This document shows, piece after piece, positions 51,187 to 60,195 of a DNA stretch of 64,000 nt. Positions within the stretch are counted from its first letter, which is position 1, and each line of letters starts with the position of its first letter. The notes beneath the pieces are model-generated. The model did no database searches. It was not told where the DNA came from and saw only the letters and a list, made by a program, of their open reading frames with translations. This stretch comes from Kribbella pittospori (GTDB lineage Bacteria > Actinomycetota > Actinomycetes > Propionibacteriales > Kribbellaceae), in the NCBI RefSeq assembly GCF_004331465.1, contig NZ_SJKB01000001.1:744001-808000 (forward strand). Direction: 5' to 3'. A program made the translations under genes and the position numbers.

Positions 51187-52969
51187 GCGCCGGACCGACT
51201 GGGCGCATCCGCCGGCGGCGCTCGGTGGGGTGTTGGTGCTGCTCGGAATGGGAGTTGTCGAGACGGGTCAAGTGCCGGGCGGCGCCGGAGATCGGACAGG
51301 TCCAGGTGCCGTCCATCTCGACCAGGCGGATGCCGGGCTGGTCCAGCCAGCGGAGCACGAGGTCGATCTCCTCGGGCGAAGCTGAGGCGACCGGTCCGAT
51401 ACCCGGGAGCACGGTCTCGGCAGATGCCCGGAGCATGTCGAGGTACTTGCGCGGATCCGTGCCCCGCGGGCTGATCCCGGCGGCCGCGAGCCGGCCGCGG
51501 CGGATCACGTGGAGCTCCCAGCCGCCGTCGTCGGTACGCCGGGCCGCGCAGATCTCCGCGCAGCCGGTCACCGACGCCATCCGCTGCATCCGCGCCGAAC
51601 TCCGCACGAACGCACTCAACCGATCCCGATGGACGGCGGCATCCTCGAACCGCTCGTCCGCCGACAGGATGTCGATCCGCCGGTCCAGCGCCTCGACGAC
51701 CGGTGTCGGGTCCGCGGTCAGCGCTGTCCGCAGCGCCGTCACGAACTCGCCGTACGAATCCGCGGAGATCCGCCCGTCGCACGGCGCCACGCAGCGGCCC
51801 ATCTCCGCCAGCACACACGGAGACAGCTGTGGCGTCCGCGACATCCGTGCCGTGCACTGCCGGATCGGGAACGCCTCGTGCAGCGCCGCCATCGCCCGCT
51901 CGGCCGTCTTGCGCGAACTGAAGGGCCCGAGATAGCCCGCGTCGTCGTCCTTCACCTGTTTCACCAGCGACAGTCGCGGAAACGGTTCGACAGTGACCTT
52001 CAGCCAGTGTTGCCGCTCCGGGAACTTCGACCTGCGGTTGTATCGCGGCTTGTGCTCCGCGATCAGCCGCAGTTCGCGGATCTCCGCCTCGAGCGACGTC
52101 CCGCACTCGATCCCGCGGACGCCGGTCGCGATGCCGATCATCTCGCCGATCCGGGTGCGGGTCTCGGAGGCGGTGAAGTACGACCGGACCCGGTTCCGCA
52201 GGTCCTTCGACTTGCCGACGTACAGCACCTCGCCGCGGTCGTCGGTGAACAGGTACACACCCGGTGCGTGGGGCAACGTTTCGGACAGATGCCGTTTGGC
52301 TCGCACGGCCGGCGCGACCCGGGACGAGAACGTCTGCAGATCCTCCAGCGTCTGCACGCCCAGCGAGCCGACGCGTTCGAACAGACCGTGCAGCACGTCG
52401 ACCGTCGCGCGGGCGTCCGACAACGCGCGGTGGTTCGGCGTCGTGGTCGCGCGGAACAGCTTGGCCAGCGTGCCGAGCTTGCAGTTCGGCGCCTCGTCGG
52501 GGGTGATCACCCGGCGCGCCAGCAGGGCGGTGTCGACGACGGCGAAATCGGGCCAGTCGTACCCGTGCACGAGGCTGTCGTGTTTGAGGAAGCCCATGTC
52601 GAACGGCGCGTTGTGCGCCACCATCACGCAGCCCCGGGCGAACTCGAGGAAGGCCGGTAGCACCGAATCGATCCGGGGTGACGAGGCAACCATCAGGTTG
52701 GTGATGCCGGTCAGCACGGCGATGAACGGCGGGATCGGATCGGCCGGGTTCACCAGCGTCTGGAATTCGCCCAGCACCTCGCCGCCGCGGACCTTCACCG
52801 CGCCGATCTCGGTGATCCCGGATTCGCCCGGGGCGCCACCGGTGGTCTCCAGGTCGACGATGCAGAACGTGATGTCGCGCAGCGGCGTACCGAGGTCGTC
52901 GAAACTCGGCTGGACGCCACGGATCGGCATCAGCGGTTCCGGTTCCGGCGCGCGCACTGGGCTGGTCAT
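51173..52969 (-). CDS. DEDDh exonuclease fused to UvrC-type GIY-YIG domain
   Basis: 598 residues from ATG 52969. The N-terminal DnaQ-like domain has ITFCIVDLETTGG (DxE), VMVAHNAPFDMGFL and PNHRALSDARATVDVL (HxxxxD). The C-terminal part resembles the UvrC N-terminus: LPHAPGVYLFTDDRGEVLYVGKSKDLRNRVRSYF (GIY-YIG) and CVLAEMGRCVAPCDG (Cys-rich). A UvrB-contact-like helix FEDAAVHRDRLSAF follows, but the UvrC RNase H-like and HhH domains are absent. This architecture is known in actinobacteria and Cho-like proteins. Probable role: incision plus trimming in DNA repair. Confidence 0.93.
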   Translation of the reverse strand: MTSPVRAPEPEPLMPIRGVQPSFDDLGTPLRDITFCIVDLETTGGAPGESGITEIGAVKVRGGEVLGEFQTLVNPADPIPPFIAVLTGITNLMVASSPRIDSVLPAFLEFARGCVMVAHNAPFDMGFLKHDSLVHGYDWPDFAVVDTALLARRVITPDEAPNCKLGTLAKLFRATTTPNHRALSDARATVDVLHGLFERVGSLGVQTLEDLQTFSSRVAPAVRAKRHLSETLPHAPGVYLFTDDRGEVLYVGKSKDLRNRVRSYFTASETRTRIGEMIGIATGVRGIECGTSLEAEIRELRLIAEHKPRYNRRSKFPERQHWLKVTVEPFPRLSLVKQVKDDDAGYLGPFSSRKTAERAMAALHEAFPIRQCTARMSRTPQLSPCVLAEMGRCVAPCDGRISADSYGEFVTALRTALTADPTPVVEALDRRIDILSADERFEDAAVHRDRLSAFVRSSARMQRMASVTGCAEICAARRTDDGGWELHVIRRGRLAAAGISPRGTDPRKYLDMLRASAETVLPGIGPVASASPEEIDLVLRWLDQPGIRLVEMDGTWTCPISGAARHLTRLDNSHSEQHQHPTERRRRMRPVGPALTPR

Positions 52970-53155
52970 GTCCACGACGCTAAGAGCCCCCACCGACAAT
53001 TCCGCAGGTGACACGCGAGAGAGTCGACTACGCTCTCTGTATGCGTACACAGGCGATCACCGCGAAACCGGCCGTCGCGCCGGGCCGTTGTGGTCTGCAT
53101 CACTGGCCACGGTCTTCGTGCCGCCAGGCCATCGTCCGGGCCGGACTGCGGACCG

Positions 53156-54463
53156 GTGACTGAGACAGGCACCGCCGCGAGCTCCGCCGCTACCTCCTTG
53201 CCCGAACCGGTCCGGCAACGGGTCCTTGCCCTCGCCGCGCACGCTCTCGGCCAGCTGCCCGCGTCCGACATCCCGGCCCCGCTGCGCCGGTTCGCGAGTT
53301 TCGCGCCGGCCAAACGAGCGAAGCTGTCGGCGTCCGTGCTCGGCCCGATCCTGGAGACGGACGACCACTTCCGCCGGCTCGCGGCCTTCCAGGTACGCCG
53401 GGAGCACCCGGAGCTGGGCGACGCGGTGGCAGAAGGAGTGCCGGTGCCGGCCGCGGACCCGGTCGAGGTCGCGGCGCTGGCGTACTTGCTGCGTCCTGAC
53501 GACTGGGAGCAGCACGTCGCTGCGGCCGCGCAGGTCCCGGTCGAGTCGCCCCGCGCGGACGACGAAGCCGTCACCAGACTCTCGGACCAGCTCGACCAGG
53601 CCCGGACCGAGACGCGGCAGGTTCGCGAACGGCTTCGCGAACAGGTCAACGAGCTCAAGGCCGAGAACGTCACGCTCCGGCGCAAGCTGAACGAGGCGCG
53701 CCAGCGGATCAGTGGGCTGCAGAGCGATCTCGAACTGCGGACGACCGAAGCCGAGACGGCCGACGAACGCGTCGACGCCGCACGCGCCGAAGTTGAGCGT
53801 GAGCTGCGCAAGCTCCGCGCCCGCATCACCGAACTGGAAGCACTCGACTACGCAGCCCGGCGTACGGCGGGACAGGAACGGGAGATGGCGTCGACCCGCA
53901 CCAGACTGCTCCTGGACACGTTGCTGGAGGCAGCGAGTGGGCTGCGGCGTGAACTGGCGCTACCGCCCGGGGGAGACCTCAGACCGGCCGACACGGTCGC
54001 AGGGATGGAGCCTGAGGCCGCTCCGATGGGCCGGACCGCTCCGGACGACGATCCGGCCTTGTTCGACGAACTGCTGGCGTTGCCGCAGGTGCATCTGATC
54101 ATCGACGGCTACAACGTGACGAAGACCGCATGGCCGAACTCACCGCTGCATTCGCAGCGTCAGCGGCTGGTGACGGCGTTGGGCGCGCTGGTGGCGCAGC
54201 GCCGGATCGAAGTGACGGTGGTGTTCGACGGGGCCGAGCTGTCCGGACCGGTCCAGTTGAACCCACCACGCGGTGTGCGCGTGCGGTTCAGTCCGGCCGG
54301 AGTGATCGCAGATGAGGTGATCCGGCAACTGGTCCGGGCCGAACCGCCGGGACGCCCGATCGTTGTCGTCTCGACCGATCGCGAAGTTGCCGAAAGCACC
54401 ATCAAGCTCGGTGCCCGCTCACTCTCCGCAACCAGTCTCATTTCGCGCATCGCCCGCGCCTAG
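53156..54463 (+). CDS. NYN (YacP/Rae1-like) domain protein with coiled coil
   Basis: 435 residues from GTG 53156. An N-terminal helical domain (APLRRFASFAPAKRAKLSA, LAYLLRPDDWEQHVAAAA) is followed by a long coiled coil (about 145-265, LSDQLDQARTETRQVRERLREQ onward). The C-terminal NYN PIN-like nuclease domain has VHLIIDGYNVTK, IEVTVVFDGAE, VIADEVIRQLV and IVVVSTDREVAES. The acidic residues suggest ribonuclease activity, as in Rae1/YacP. It is divergent from the DEDDh/UvrC-like gene. Confidence 0.87.
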   Translation: MTETGTAASSAATSLPEPVRQRVLALAAHALGQLPASDIPAPLRRFASFAPAKRAKLSASVLGPILETDDHFRRLAAFQVRREHPELGDAVAEGVPVPAADPVEVAALAYLLRPDDWEQHVAAAAQVPVESPRADDEAVTRLSDQLDQARTETRQVRERLREQVNELKAENVTLRRKLNEARQRISGLQSDLELRTTEAETADERVDAARAEVERELRKLRARITELEALDYAARRTAGQEREMASTRTRLLLDTLLEAASGLRRELALPPGGDLRPADTVAGMEPEAAPMGRTAPDDDPALFDELLALPQVHLIIDGYNVTKTAWPNSPLHSQRQRLVTALGALVAQRRIEVTVVFDGAELSGPVQLNPPRGVRVRFSPAGVIADEVIRQLVRAEPPGRPIVVVSTDREVAESTIKLGARSLSATSLISRIARA

Positions 54464-54544
54464 TTCAGAAACTGTCGGCGGGGCTCTCTAGCGTCCTTCT
54501 CAGCCGGATGCAAGTCCGGGTGCTTCCCCACTTTGGAGGACGTT

Positions 54545-54802
54545 GTGCTGATCGACTGCGACGCTTGTGTGATGAAGGGTCCGGGTTGCCAGGACTGCGT
54601 GGTCACGGTGGTGCTCGGCTTCTCGGCGGAGCGGTCCGGAACGCTGCGGATCGACGACGACGAGCGGGCCGCCCTGGACGCGCTGGCCGAGTCCGGACTC
54701 GTGCCGCCGTTACGCCTCGTGCACGCCGTCAGCAGCATCGAGCCGGACGCTGCTGCCCAAACCCCTGACGCAGAAGGTGAAACGGCCGTTGGGTCGGGCT
54801 GA
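54545..54802 (+). CDS. Small four-cysteine protein
   Basis: 85 residues from GTG 54545 (GGAGG 5 nt upstream). The N-terminus LIDCDACVMKGPGCQDCVV has C-x2-C-x6-C-x2-C, a plausible zinc or Fe-S site, followed by a helix (DDDERAALDALAESGLVPPL) and a polar tail. I recognise it as a conserved actinobacterial hypothetical protein but cannot name a function. It sits alone between the NYN gene and the NlpC/P60 gene. Confidence 0.75.
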   Translation: MLIDCDACVMKGPGCQDCVVTVVLGFSAERSGTLRIDDDERAALDALAESGLVPPLRLVHAVSSIEPDAAAQTPDAEGETAVGSG

Positions 54803-54838
54803 TCCTTCGTTAATTTTGGATCAAACCCGAGGGGCGAA

Positions 54839-54868
54839 TTGCACTGGTCACGAAACGGTCACTACTGT
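54839..54868 (+). promoter_or_regulatory. Candidate promoter of the NlpC/P60 gene
   Basis: TTGCAC (54839-54844), 18-nt spacer, TACTGT (54863-54868). The spacer includes two GGTCAC copies 11 nt apart. The predicted 5' untranslated region of about 145 nt has short GC-rich hairpins such as GGGTG-AA-CACCC; I could not match it to a known riboswitch. Confidence 0.5.
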
Positions 54869-55018
54869 TACGTCTCGTTGCCTCAGGGTGCCGGCTGATC
54901 AGGCCGGCCGGGCAGCGGCAATGCCGAGGGAGTGGCCCGTCGGCGGATGTGGGTGAACACCCGCAGCCGGCGTGGTCGACGGGGACGGCGTCGAGCAGAG
55001 GAAGGGACCGACCGGGCT

Positions 55019-56071
55019 GTGTCCATCGGACGCATCAACCGCACCAAGGGAATCGCCCTCGCCGCCATCACCAGCACGGCTGTCGCTGCGGGCGTGATCT
55101 TCATCCAGACGGGAGCGGACGCGGATCCGAAGCCCACCCTGGACCAGGCCAAGAAGCAGGTCGCCACCCTGCAGCACAAGGCCGAGGAGGCCGGTGAGTC
55201 GGCCAACGATCTGCGTGGGCAGATCAGCGCCTCGGCCGTGCGGGTGAAGGCGCTGCAGGCCGGGATCGCGAAGCAGCAGGCCCAGGTGGACGCGGTGAAG
55301 CGGCAGATCGGCTCCCTGGCGGTCGCCGGGTACCAGACATCCGGGATGACGACGACGGCCCAGTTGCTGCTGTCGACGAACCCCGACCAGTTCCTCAGCC
55401 AGGCCTCCACCGCGCAGGCGTTCGCAGGCCAGCAGAACTCGGCGCTCCGCCGGTTCCAGCAGGCCCAGGGCAAGCTCGGCGACCTGCAGGCCAGCGAGCA
55501 GTCCGAACTGGCGTCGCTGAAGGCAGTCCAGACCCAGCAGGACGCGCTGAAGAAGCAGATCCAGACCAACCTGGACGCCGCCGAGAAGGTTCTCGACAAG
55601 CTCAGCGACGCGGAGCGGGCGAAGATCCAGGCGGAGAACGAGAAGGAAGCCGAGGACGCCCGGGACGAGCGCCCGAGCCGTGACGAGGACCGGATGGACG
55701 ACAGCCTTCCGGTGCCGGTCAGCGGCCGCGCCGGGACGGCGGTCCAGACGGCGATGGCCCAGCTCGGCGACTCCTACGTGTGGGGTGCCGACGGGCCTGA
55801 CTCCTTCGACTGCTCCGGCCTGATGATGTACGCCTGGGGCAAGGCCGGCGTCTCGCTGTCGCACTCCTCGAAGGCGCAGGCGAGCGAGGGCCGCCGGGTC
55901 AGCAAGAGCCAGCTGATGCCGGGCGACCTGGTCTTCTACTACTCGCCGATCAGCCACGTCGCGATGTACATCGGCAACGGCCGGATCGTGCACGCGAGCC
56001 GCCCGGGCAAGCCGGTGAAGACCGACCCGATCGACCTGATGCCGTACAACACCGCGGTCCGTCCGGGCTGA
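55019..56071 (+). CDS. NlpC/P60 peptidoglycan endopeptidase with coiled coil (RipA-like)
   Basis: 350 residues from GTG 55019; an earlier in-frame GTG at 54932 would add an Arg-rich leader. Signal segment GIALAAITSTAVAAGVIFI, then a coiled-coil region (about 40-215, LDQAKKQVATLQHKAEEAGE onward) as in RipA-type hydrolases. The NlpC/P60 domain has DSFDCSGLMMYAWGKAGVSL (catalytic Cys), LMPGDLVFYYSPISHVAMYIGNG (catalytic His) and RIVHASRPG. It cleaves peptidoglycan stem peptides in the wall. Confidence 0.92.
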   Translation: MSIGRINRTKGIALAAITSTAVAAGVIFIQTGADADPKPTLDQAKKQVATLQHKAEEAGESANDLRGQISASAVRVKALQAGIAKQQAQVDAVKRQIGSLAVAGYQTSGMTTTAQLLLSTNPDQFLSQASTAQAFAGQQNSALRRFQQAQGKLGDLQASEQSELASLKAVQTQQDALKKQIQTNLDAAEKVLDKLSDAERAKIQAENEKEAEDARDERPSRDEDRMDDSLPVPVSGRAGTAVQTAMAQLGDSYVWGADGPDSFDCSGLMMYAWGKAGVSLSHSSKAQASEGRRVSKSQLMPGDLVFYYSPISHVAMYIGNGRIVHASRPGKPVKTDPIDLMPYNTAVRPG

Positions 56072-56092
56072 CCTGCACCCTTGACATACTCT

Positions 56093-56127
56093 TCGGCTCC
56101 GGGGCACTTCCCCCGGAGCCGAGTCGT
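56093..56127 (+). terminator. Intrinsic terminator after the NlpC/P60 gene
   Basis: TCGGCTCCGGGG (56093-56104) pairs with CCCCGGAGCCGA (56111-56122) around CACTTC; GTCGTTT follows. Confidence 0.85.
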
Positions 56128-56169
56128 TTCACGATCGTCCAAGTGCTCTACTGTCGGAGGAGGCACGTA

Positions 56170-57627
56170 GTGTCCCGCCTGACTGGGGCAGGTGAGCAGC
56201 GAGGGGCCGAGGTGATCGACGAGCAGGGCGACACGGTGCCTCTCCCGGTGGTTCCCCCGGACGATCACCCACCGCTGCCGCTCGTGCGCAAGCTGCCACC
56301 GACGTTCGGTCCGATCGTGAAGAAGGTGGCGCTCGGCCTCGCCATCTGCCTGGTCGCAGGCGCCGGGTACGCCGGACTCCGGCAGATCGCCGACGCACCG
56401 GCCGATCCGAACTCGCCCGTCGCCCAGCCGCCGCAGACCTCCACGACGCCCGACGAGGCGGCCGAAGGGGTACGACGTGCCGTCGCCGGCGAAGCGGTGC
56501 TACAGAAGATGGCGGACGCGGTCGAGAACGACAACCGCACCGAGTTCCTGGCCACCATCGACCCGAAGGCGGCCGAGTTCCGGGCCACCGCGCGGACGAT
56601 CTTCGCGAACCTGACCAACCTCCCGATCGGCGCCTTCTCGCTGCGCTACGTGAGTGACGACACCGGCGCGCTCACCCCGGACCGGCAGGCCGAGCTCGGC
56701 GGGTCCGAGTCCTGGCTGGCCCAGGTCGAGGTCTCCTGGCAACTCGCCGGCTACGACACCAAGCCGGCCCGCGAGATGCTCCCGGTCACCTTGGTCTCCC
56801 GCGACGGGACGACGTACGCGGCCTCGTTCTCGGAGCGGTTCGTGGCCGGGCAGCGGCGGCCGATCTGGACGCTCGGCCCGATCGACGTGGCCAAGAGCGA
56901 CCACAGCCTGGTCATCAGTCTGGGCTCGGAGTCGGATGCGAAGGCCTACGTCGCGGTTGCGGATCGGGCGGCCGAATCGGTCAGCAGGGTCTGGGGCAAG
57001 AGCAACTGGCGGCAGAAGGTGATCGTCTACCTGCCCGCCAAACAGGCCCAGATGGAGGCCATCCTCGGCGCAGCGCCGAACACGTACACCCAGATCGCGG
57101 CCGTCACGATGGCAGAACTCGATACGCCACAGGTCGGTGCGCCGGTGCGGATCGTGGCGAACCCGAAGCTGTTCGAGGAGCTCGGCAAGCAGGGCCGGCG
57201 GATCGTGCTGACCCACGAGACGACGCACGTCGCGTCGACCGCCACCGCGTCACCGGTGCCGCTCTGGCTGGCCGAAGGCTTCGCGGACTACGTCGCCTTC
57301 ACCGCCGTCCCCGTGCAGGACGAGTCGGCCGCGAAGGAGTTGTTCAAGGCGATCCGGGCGGGCGACGTACCGGCCACTCTGCCCACCACGCAGTCGTTCG
57401 CGGCGTCGGCGAAGGACCTGCCGCAGGCGTATGAGTCGGCCTGGCTCGCGTGCCGGCTGATCGCCGAGCGCGAGGGGCAGAGCAAGCTGGTCAAGTTCTA
57501 CCGCGCGGTGCACGCGTCGAAGAGTTCGACGGGTCTGGCGGACGCGTTCAAGTCGGTCCTGGACATGACCGAGGCCGAGTTCGTTGTCGAGTGGCAGAAG
57601 TACCTCAAGAGGCTCGCCGGTGTCTGA
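56170..57627 (+). CDS. Membrane-anchored HExxH metalloprotease-like protein
   Basis: 485 residues from GTG 56170 (GGAGGAGG 8-11 nt upstream). One N-terminal helix (KKVALGLAICLVAGAGYAGL) places the rest outside. A middle domain of about 170 residues resembles cone-shaped NTF2-like folds (LQKMADAVENDNRTEFLATID). The C-terminal protease-like part has VLTHETTHVAS (HExxH) and a downstream Glu in PLWLAEGFADYVAF, as in gluzincins. It overlaps the M48 gene by 8 nt, so the two proteases are cotranscribed. Confidence 0.83.
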   Translation: MSRLTGAGEQRGAEVIDEQGDTVPLPVVPPDDHPPLPLVRKLPPTFGPIVKKVALGLAICLVAGAGYAGLRQIADAPADPNSPVAQPPQTSTTPDEAAEGVRRAVAGEAVLQKMADAVENDNRTEFLATIDPKAAEFRATARTIFANLTNLPIGAFSLRYVSDDTGALTPDRQAELGGSESWLAQVEVSWQLAGYDTKPAREMLPVTLVSRDGTTYAASFSERFVAGQRRPIWTLGPIDVAKSDHSLVISLGSESDAKAYVAVADRAAESVSRVWGKSNWRQKVIVYLPAKQAQMEAILGAAPNTYTQIAAVTMAELDTPQVGAPVRIVANPKLFEELGKQGRRIVLTHETTHVASTATASPVPLWLAEGFADYVAFTAVPVQDESAAKELFKAIRAGDVPATLPTTQSFAASAKDLPQAYESAWLACRLIAEREGQSKLVKFYRAVHASKSSTGLADAFKSVLDMTEAEFVVEWQKYLKRLAGV

Positions 57628-58864
57628 GTCGGCCGCACGGTGGGTACCCCGTGCGTCCGCCCTGGTCCTCGCCGTCGCCCTGGTCCTGGCGATCGTCATC
57701 ACGACGCCCTGGCATCTGATCGACCTGCCCAAGCCCGAGACGGCGCTGGACTTCTCCCCGGCCGAGATCGCCCGCCAGAACGCGTTCCGGCACGAGCTGT
57801 TGCCGTGGTCAACGACCTCCTGGGTGCTCGCGGTCCTGGTCCCGCTGGTGATCGGCTTCAGCCCGCTCGGCCGCCGCCTGTACGAAGCGATCCGCCTCCG
57901 CCGCTGGTGGATCGTCGTACCACTGCTGGTCGCGGGGCTCGGGCTGCTCACCAGCCTGATCACGGTACCGACCGATGTCATGGCCGAGCGGGTCTCCCGG
58001 AAGTACGGTCTCTCGGTGCAGGACTGGGGTCTGTGGACCCGCGACCGTGCAGTCAACTGGCTGCTGATGTCGTTCGCGCTGGCGGTCGTCGCCCTCGGTC
58101 TGATCGGGCTGGCGAAGCGCTGGCGCCAGGGCTGGTGGTTGCCTGCGGCGGTCGCGGCCGCCCTGCTGGTGCTCGGGGTCTCGTTCGCCTACCCGGTGCT
58201 GGTGGAGCCGCGGTTCAACTCGTTCACCTCGATGCCGGCCGGCGCCCTCCGCGACGACCTGATGAAGCTGGCCGCGGATGACGGCGTACCGGTCAAGGAC
58301 GTGCTGATCGCGGACGCGTCGAAGCGCACAACCGCCTTGAATGCTTACGTTTCCGGCTTCGGATCGACCCGTCGGCTGGTCGTCTACGACACGCTCCTGA
58401 AGAACACCCCGACGGCGCAGATCCAGCTGGTGGTCGCGCACGAACTCGGGCACGCCGCGGAGGACGACGTACTGCACGGCACGTTGATCGGAGTCCTCGG
58501 TGCGGCCTTCGCGGTGACGCTGCTGAAGTTGTTGCTCGGGGCCCGGATGGCCGACCCACGCCGTACGGCGATGCTGCTGGCCCTGATCGTCGCCGGTACG
58601 ACGCTCGCGTCGCCCGTGCAGAATCTGGTCAGTCGCAAGATCGAGGCCCGCGCGGACTATCACTCGCTCGAGCTGACGCACGACCCGCAGGACTTCGTCG
58701 CGATGCAGCACGACCTGGCCGTCACGAACATCTCCGGCCTGGACCCGAGCCGGTGGCGGTACTGGATGTTCGCCACCCACCCGACCGCGCCGGAGCGGAT
58801 CGCGATGGGCCGGGCCTGGGCCACCGCACACGGCGAGACCGTCCCGCCGCTGGTCGACCGATGA
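57620..58864 (+). CDS. M48-family membrane protease (Ste24/CAAX-prenyl-protease-like)
   Basis: 414 residues from GTG 57620. Multiple membrane helices; a Ste24-like N-terminal half containing DVMAERVSRKYGLSVQDW; then the zinc motif LVVAHELGHAAEDDVLHG and the third-ligand region RKIEARADYHSLELT. HPTAPERIAMGRAW is the conserved C-terminal M48 segment. It probably degrades misfolded membrane proteins. Its stop overlaps the start of the glycosyltransferase (ATGA). Confidence 0.92.
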   Translation: MSESAARWVPRASALVLAVALVLAIVITTPWHLIDLPKPETALDFSPAEIARQNAFRHELLPWSTTSWVLAVLVPLVIGFSPLGRRLYEAIRLRRWWIVVPLLVAGLGLLTSLITVPTDVMAERVSRKYGLSVQDWGLWTRDRAVNWLLMSFALAVVALGLIGLAKRWRQGWWLPAAVAAALLVLGVSFAYPVLVEPRFNSFTSMPAGALRDDLMKLAADDGVPVKDVLIADASKRTTALNAYVSGFGSTRRLVVYDTLLKNTPTAQIQLVVAHELGHAAEDDVLHGTLIGVLGAAFAVTLLKLLLGARMADPRRTAMLLALIVAGTTLASPVQNLVSRKIEARADYHSLELTHDPQDFVAMQHDLAVTNISGLDPSRWRYWMFATHPTAPERIAMGRAWATAHGETVPPLVDR

Positions 58865-59979
58865 CCGTGCTCGTCGTCACCAACGACTTCCCGCCGCGGC
58901 AGGGCGGGATCGAGACGTTCGTCCGGTCGTTGTGCGATCAGCTCGAAGAGGTCGTCGTCTACACCTCCCGCTCGCCCGGCGACGCGGCGTACGACGCCGG
59001 GCTCCCGTTCCCGGTGATGCGGGACCGGACCGCGATGTTGCTGCCGACGGCCCGGGTCACGAAGTACGCCGTACGCCTGATGCGCGAGTACGACGCCGAC
59101 CGGGTGCTGTTCGGCGCGGCCGCTCCACTCGGCCTGATGGGACCGGCGCTCCGACGGGCCGGGGCGCGGCGGATCGTCGCGATGACCCACGGCCACGAGA
59201 CGTGGTGGGCCGGCGTACCCGGAGCGAGGCAGGCATTGCGGCGGATCGGCGACGCCGCGGACACGGTGACGACCGTCTCGTCGTGGTGCGCGGATCAGAT
59301 CGCCCCGGCGCTGTCGCCGGCCGCGGTACGACGGATGCGGCGCCTGACGCCCGGGGTCGACACCGAGCGATTCTTCCCGGATTGCGGGGGAGAGCAGGTC
59401 CGCAAGGGACTCGGGCTCGAGGGCGTCCCGCTCGTCGCCTGCGTGTCGCGGCTGACTCCACGCAAGGGACAGGACACCCTGATCCGCGCCTGGCCGCGCG
59501 TCCTGGCCGCCGTACCGTCGGCGGTGCTCCTCCTGGTTGGCGGCGGTCCCGATCGCGACCGGCTCGAAGGGCTCGCGTCGGCGGTCGGCGTCCGGTCGTC
59601 GGTGGTGTTCACCGGCCCGGTGCCGTGGGCGGACATCCCGCCGTACGTCGATGCCGCGGATGTGTTCGCGATGCCGTGCCGGACCCGGCGGCTCGGGTTC
59701 GAGCCGGAGGCGCTCGGAATCGTCACGCTGGAGGCGTCCGCTACCGGGAAGCCGGTTGTGGTCGGGGACTCTGGTGGCGCCGGTGACACCGTCCGCCACG
59801 GCGAGACCGGCTACCTCGTCGACCCGTACAACCCGCTCCCGGTAGGCGTACGCATCGCGGAGCTGCTCTCCGATCCCGCACACGCCCGGGCGATGGGCGC
59901 GGCGGGCCGGGACTGGGTACGACGCGAGTGGTCCTGGGACCGCAGTGGCGCCGTACTGCGGGAGCTGCTCGACGCGTGA
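58861..59979 (+). CDS. GT4 glycosyltransferase, PimB'-like mannosyltransferase
   Basis: 372 residues from ATG 58861. VLVVTNDFPPRQGGIETFV is the N-terminal GT4/GT-B motif of PimB'-type enzymes; CVSRLTPRKGQDTLIRAWP and the donor-site segment RRLGFEPEALGIVTLEASATGKPV (E-x7-E) follow. In actinobacteria this group transfers mannose from GDP-mannose to phosphatidylinositol monomannoside. It overlaps the M48 gene start-to-stop. The longer upstream frame is not used. Confidence 0.88.
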   Translation: MTVLVVTNDFPPRQGGIETFVRSLCDQLEEVVVYTSRSPGDAAYDAGLPFPVMRDRTAMLLPTARVTKYAVRLMREYDADRVLFGAAAPLGLMGPALRRAGARRIVAMTHGHETWWAGVPGARQALRRIGDAADTVTTVSSWCADQIAPALSPAAVRRMRRLTPGVDTERFFPDCGGEQVRKGLGLEGVPLVACVSRLTPRKGQDTLIRAWPRVLAAVPSAVLLLVGGGPDRDRLEGLASAVGVRSSVVFTGPVPWADIPPYVDAADVFAMPCRTRRLGFEPEALGIVTLEASATGKPVVVGDSGGAGDTVRHGETGYLVDPYNPLPVGVRIAELLSDPAHARAMGAAGRDWVRREWSWDRSGAVLRELLDA

Positions 59980-60027
59980 CGAGAACGTGGTGGACGAACC
60001 TGTGGCCGGGTCGTGTACCCTGCGGAT

Positions 60028-60093
60028 ATGCATCAGATGTCCCGACTTGCCGCAGCCGTACGAGCTCAATGCTCTCCGGCTGCCGCGGCCTGA
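60028..60093 (+). CDS. Alanine-rich leader peptide (candidate attenuator uORF)
   Basis: 21 codons, ATG 60028 to TGA 60091-60093. The peptide starts MHQMSRLAAAVRAQ and ends in PAAAA; 8 of 21 residues are Ala, in runs of three and four. A -10-like TACCCT (60016-60021) would start transcription at the ATG, making it leaderless. It is followed 14 nt later by an intrinsic terminator and then an AlaRS-like gene, the layout of ribosome-mediated attenuation. High G+C raises Ala frequency, so chance is possible. Confidence 0.5.
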   Translation: MHQMSRLAAAVRAQCSPAAAA

Positions 60094-60107
60094 CATCCTG
60101 AAACTTC

Positions 60108-60145
60108 CACCGGCGACCGGAAACGGTTCGCCGGTGTTGTTGTTT
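60108..60145 (+). terminator. Intrinsic terminator/attenuator before the AlaRS-like gene
   Basis: CACCGGCGA pairs with TCGCCGGTG and CCG with CGG around a GAAA tetraloop, with one bulged T (60108-60136), followed by TTGTTGTTT (60137-60145). An alternative pairing of its 5' arm with the leader's Ala codons (CCGG, GCCG and GG within 60076-60088) could serve as antiterminator. It might otherwise just end the glycosyltransferase transcript. Confidence 0.85.
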
Positions 60146-60195
60146 CCGTAGCCCGGTGGTCTGGTTCCGGTCAGTACAGACAAGGAACCGCAATC

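Noticed and set aside
54869..55018. c-di-AMP (ydaO/yuaA) riboswitch before the NlpC/P60 gene
   Set aside because: That class often precedes actinobacterial cell-wall hydrolase genes, so I looked for its conserved blocks (GGGGAACC, GGGGUGAAUC, CGUCAGCUAACCUCG) and did not find them; only generic GC hairpins are present.
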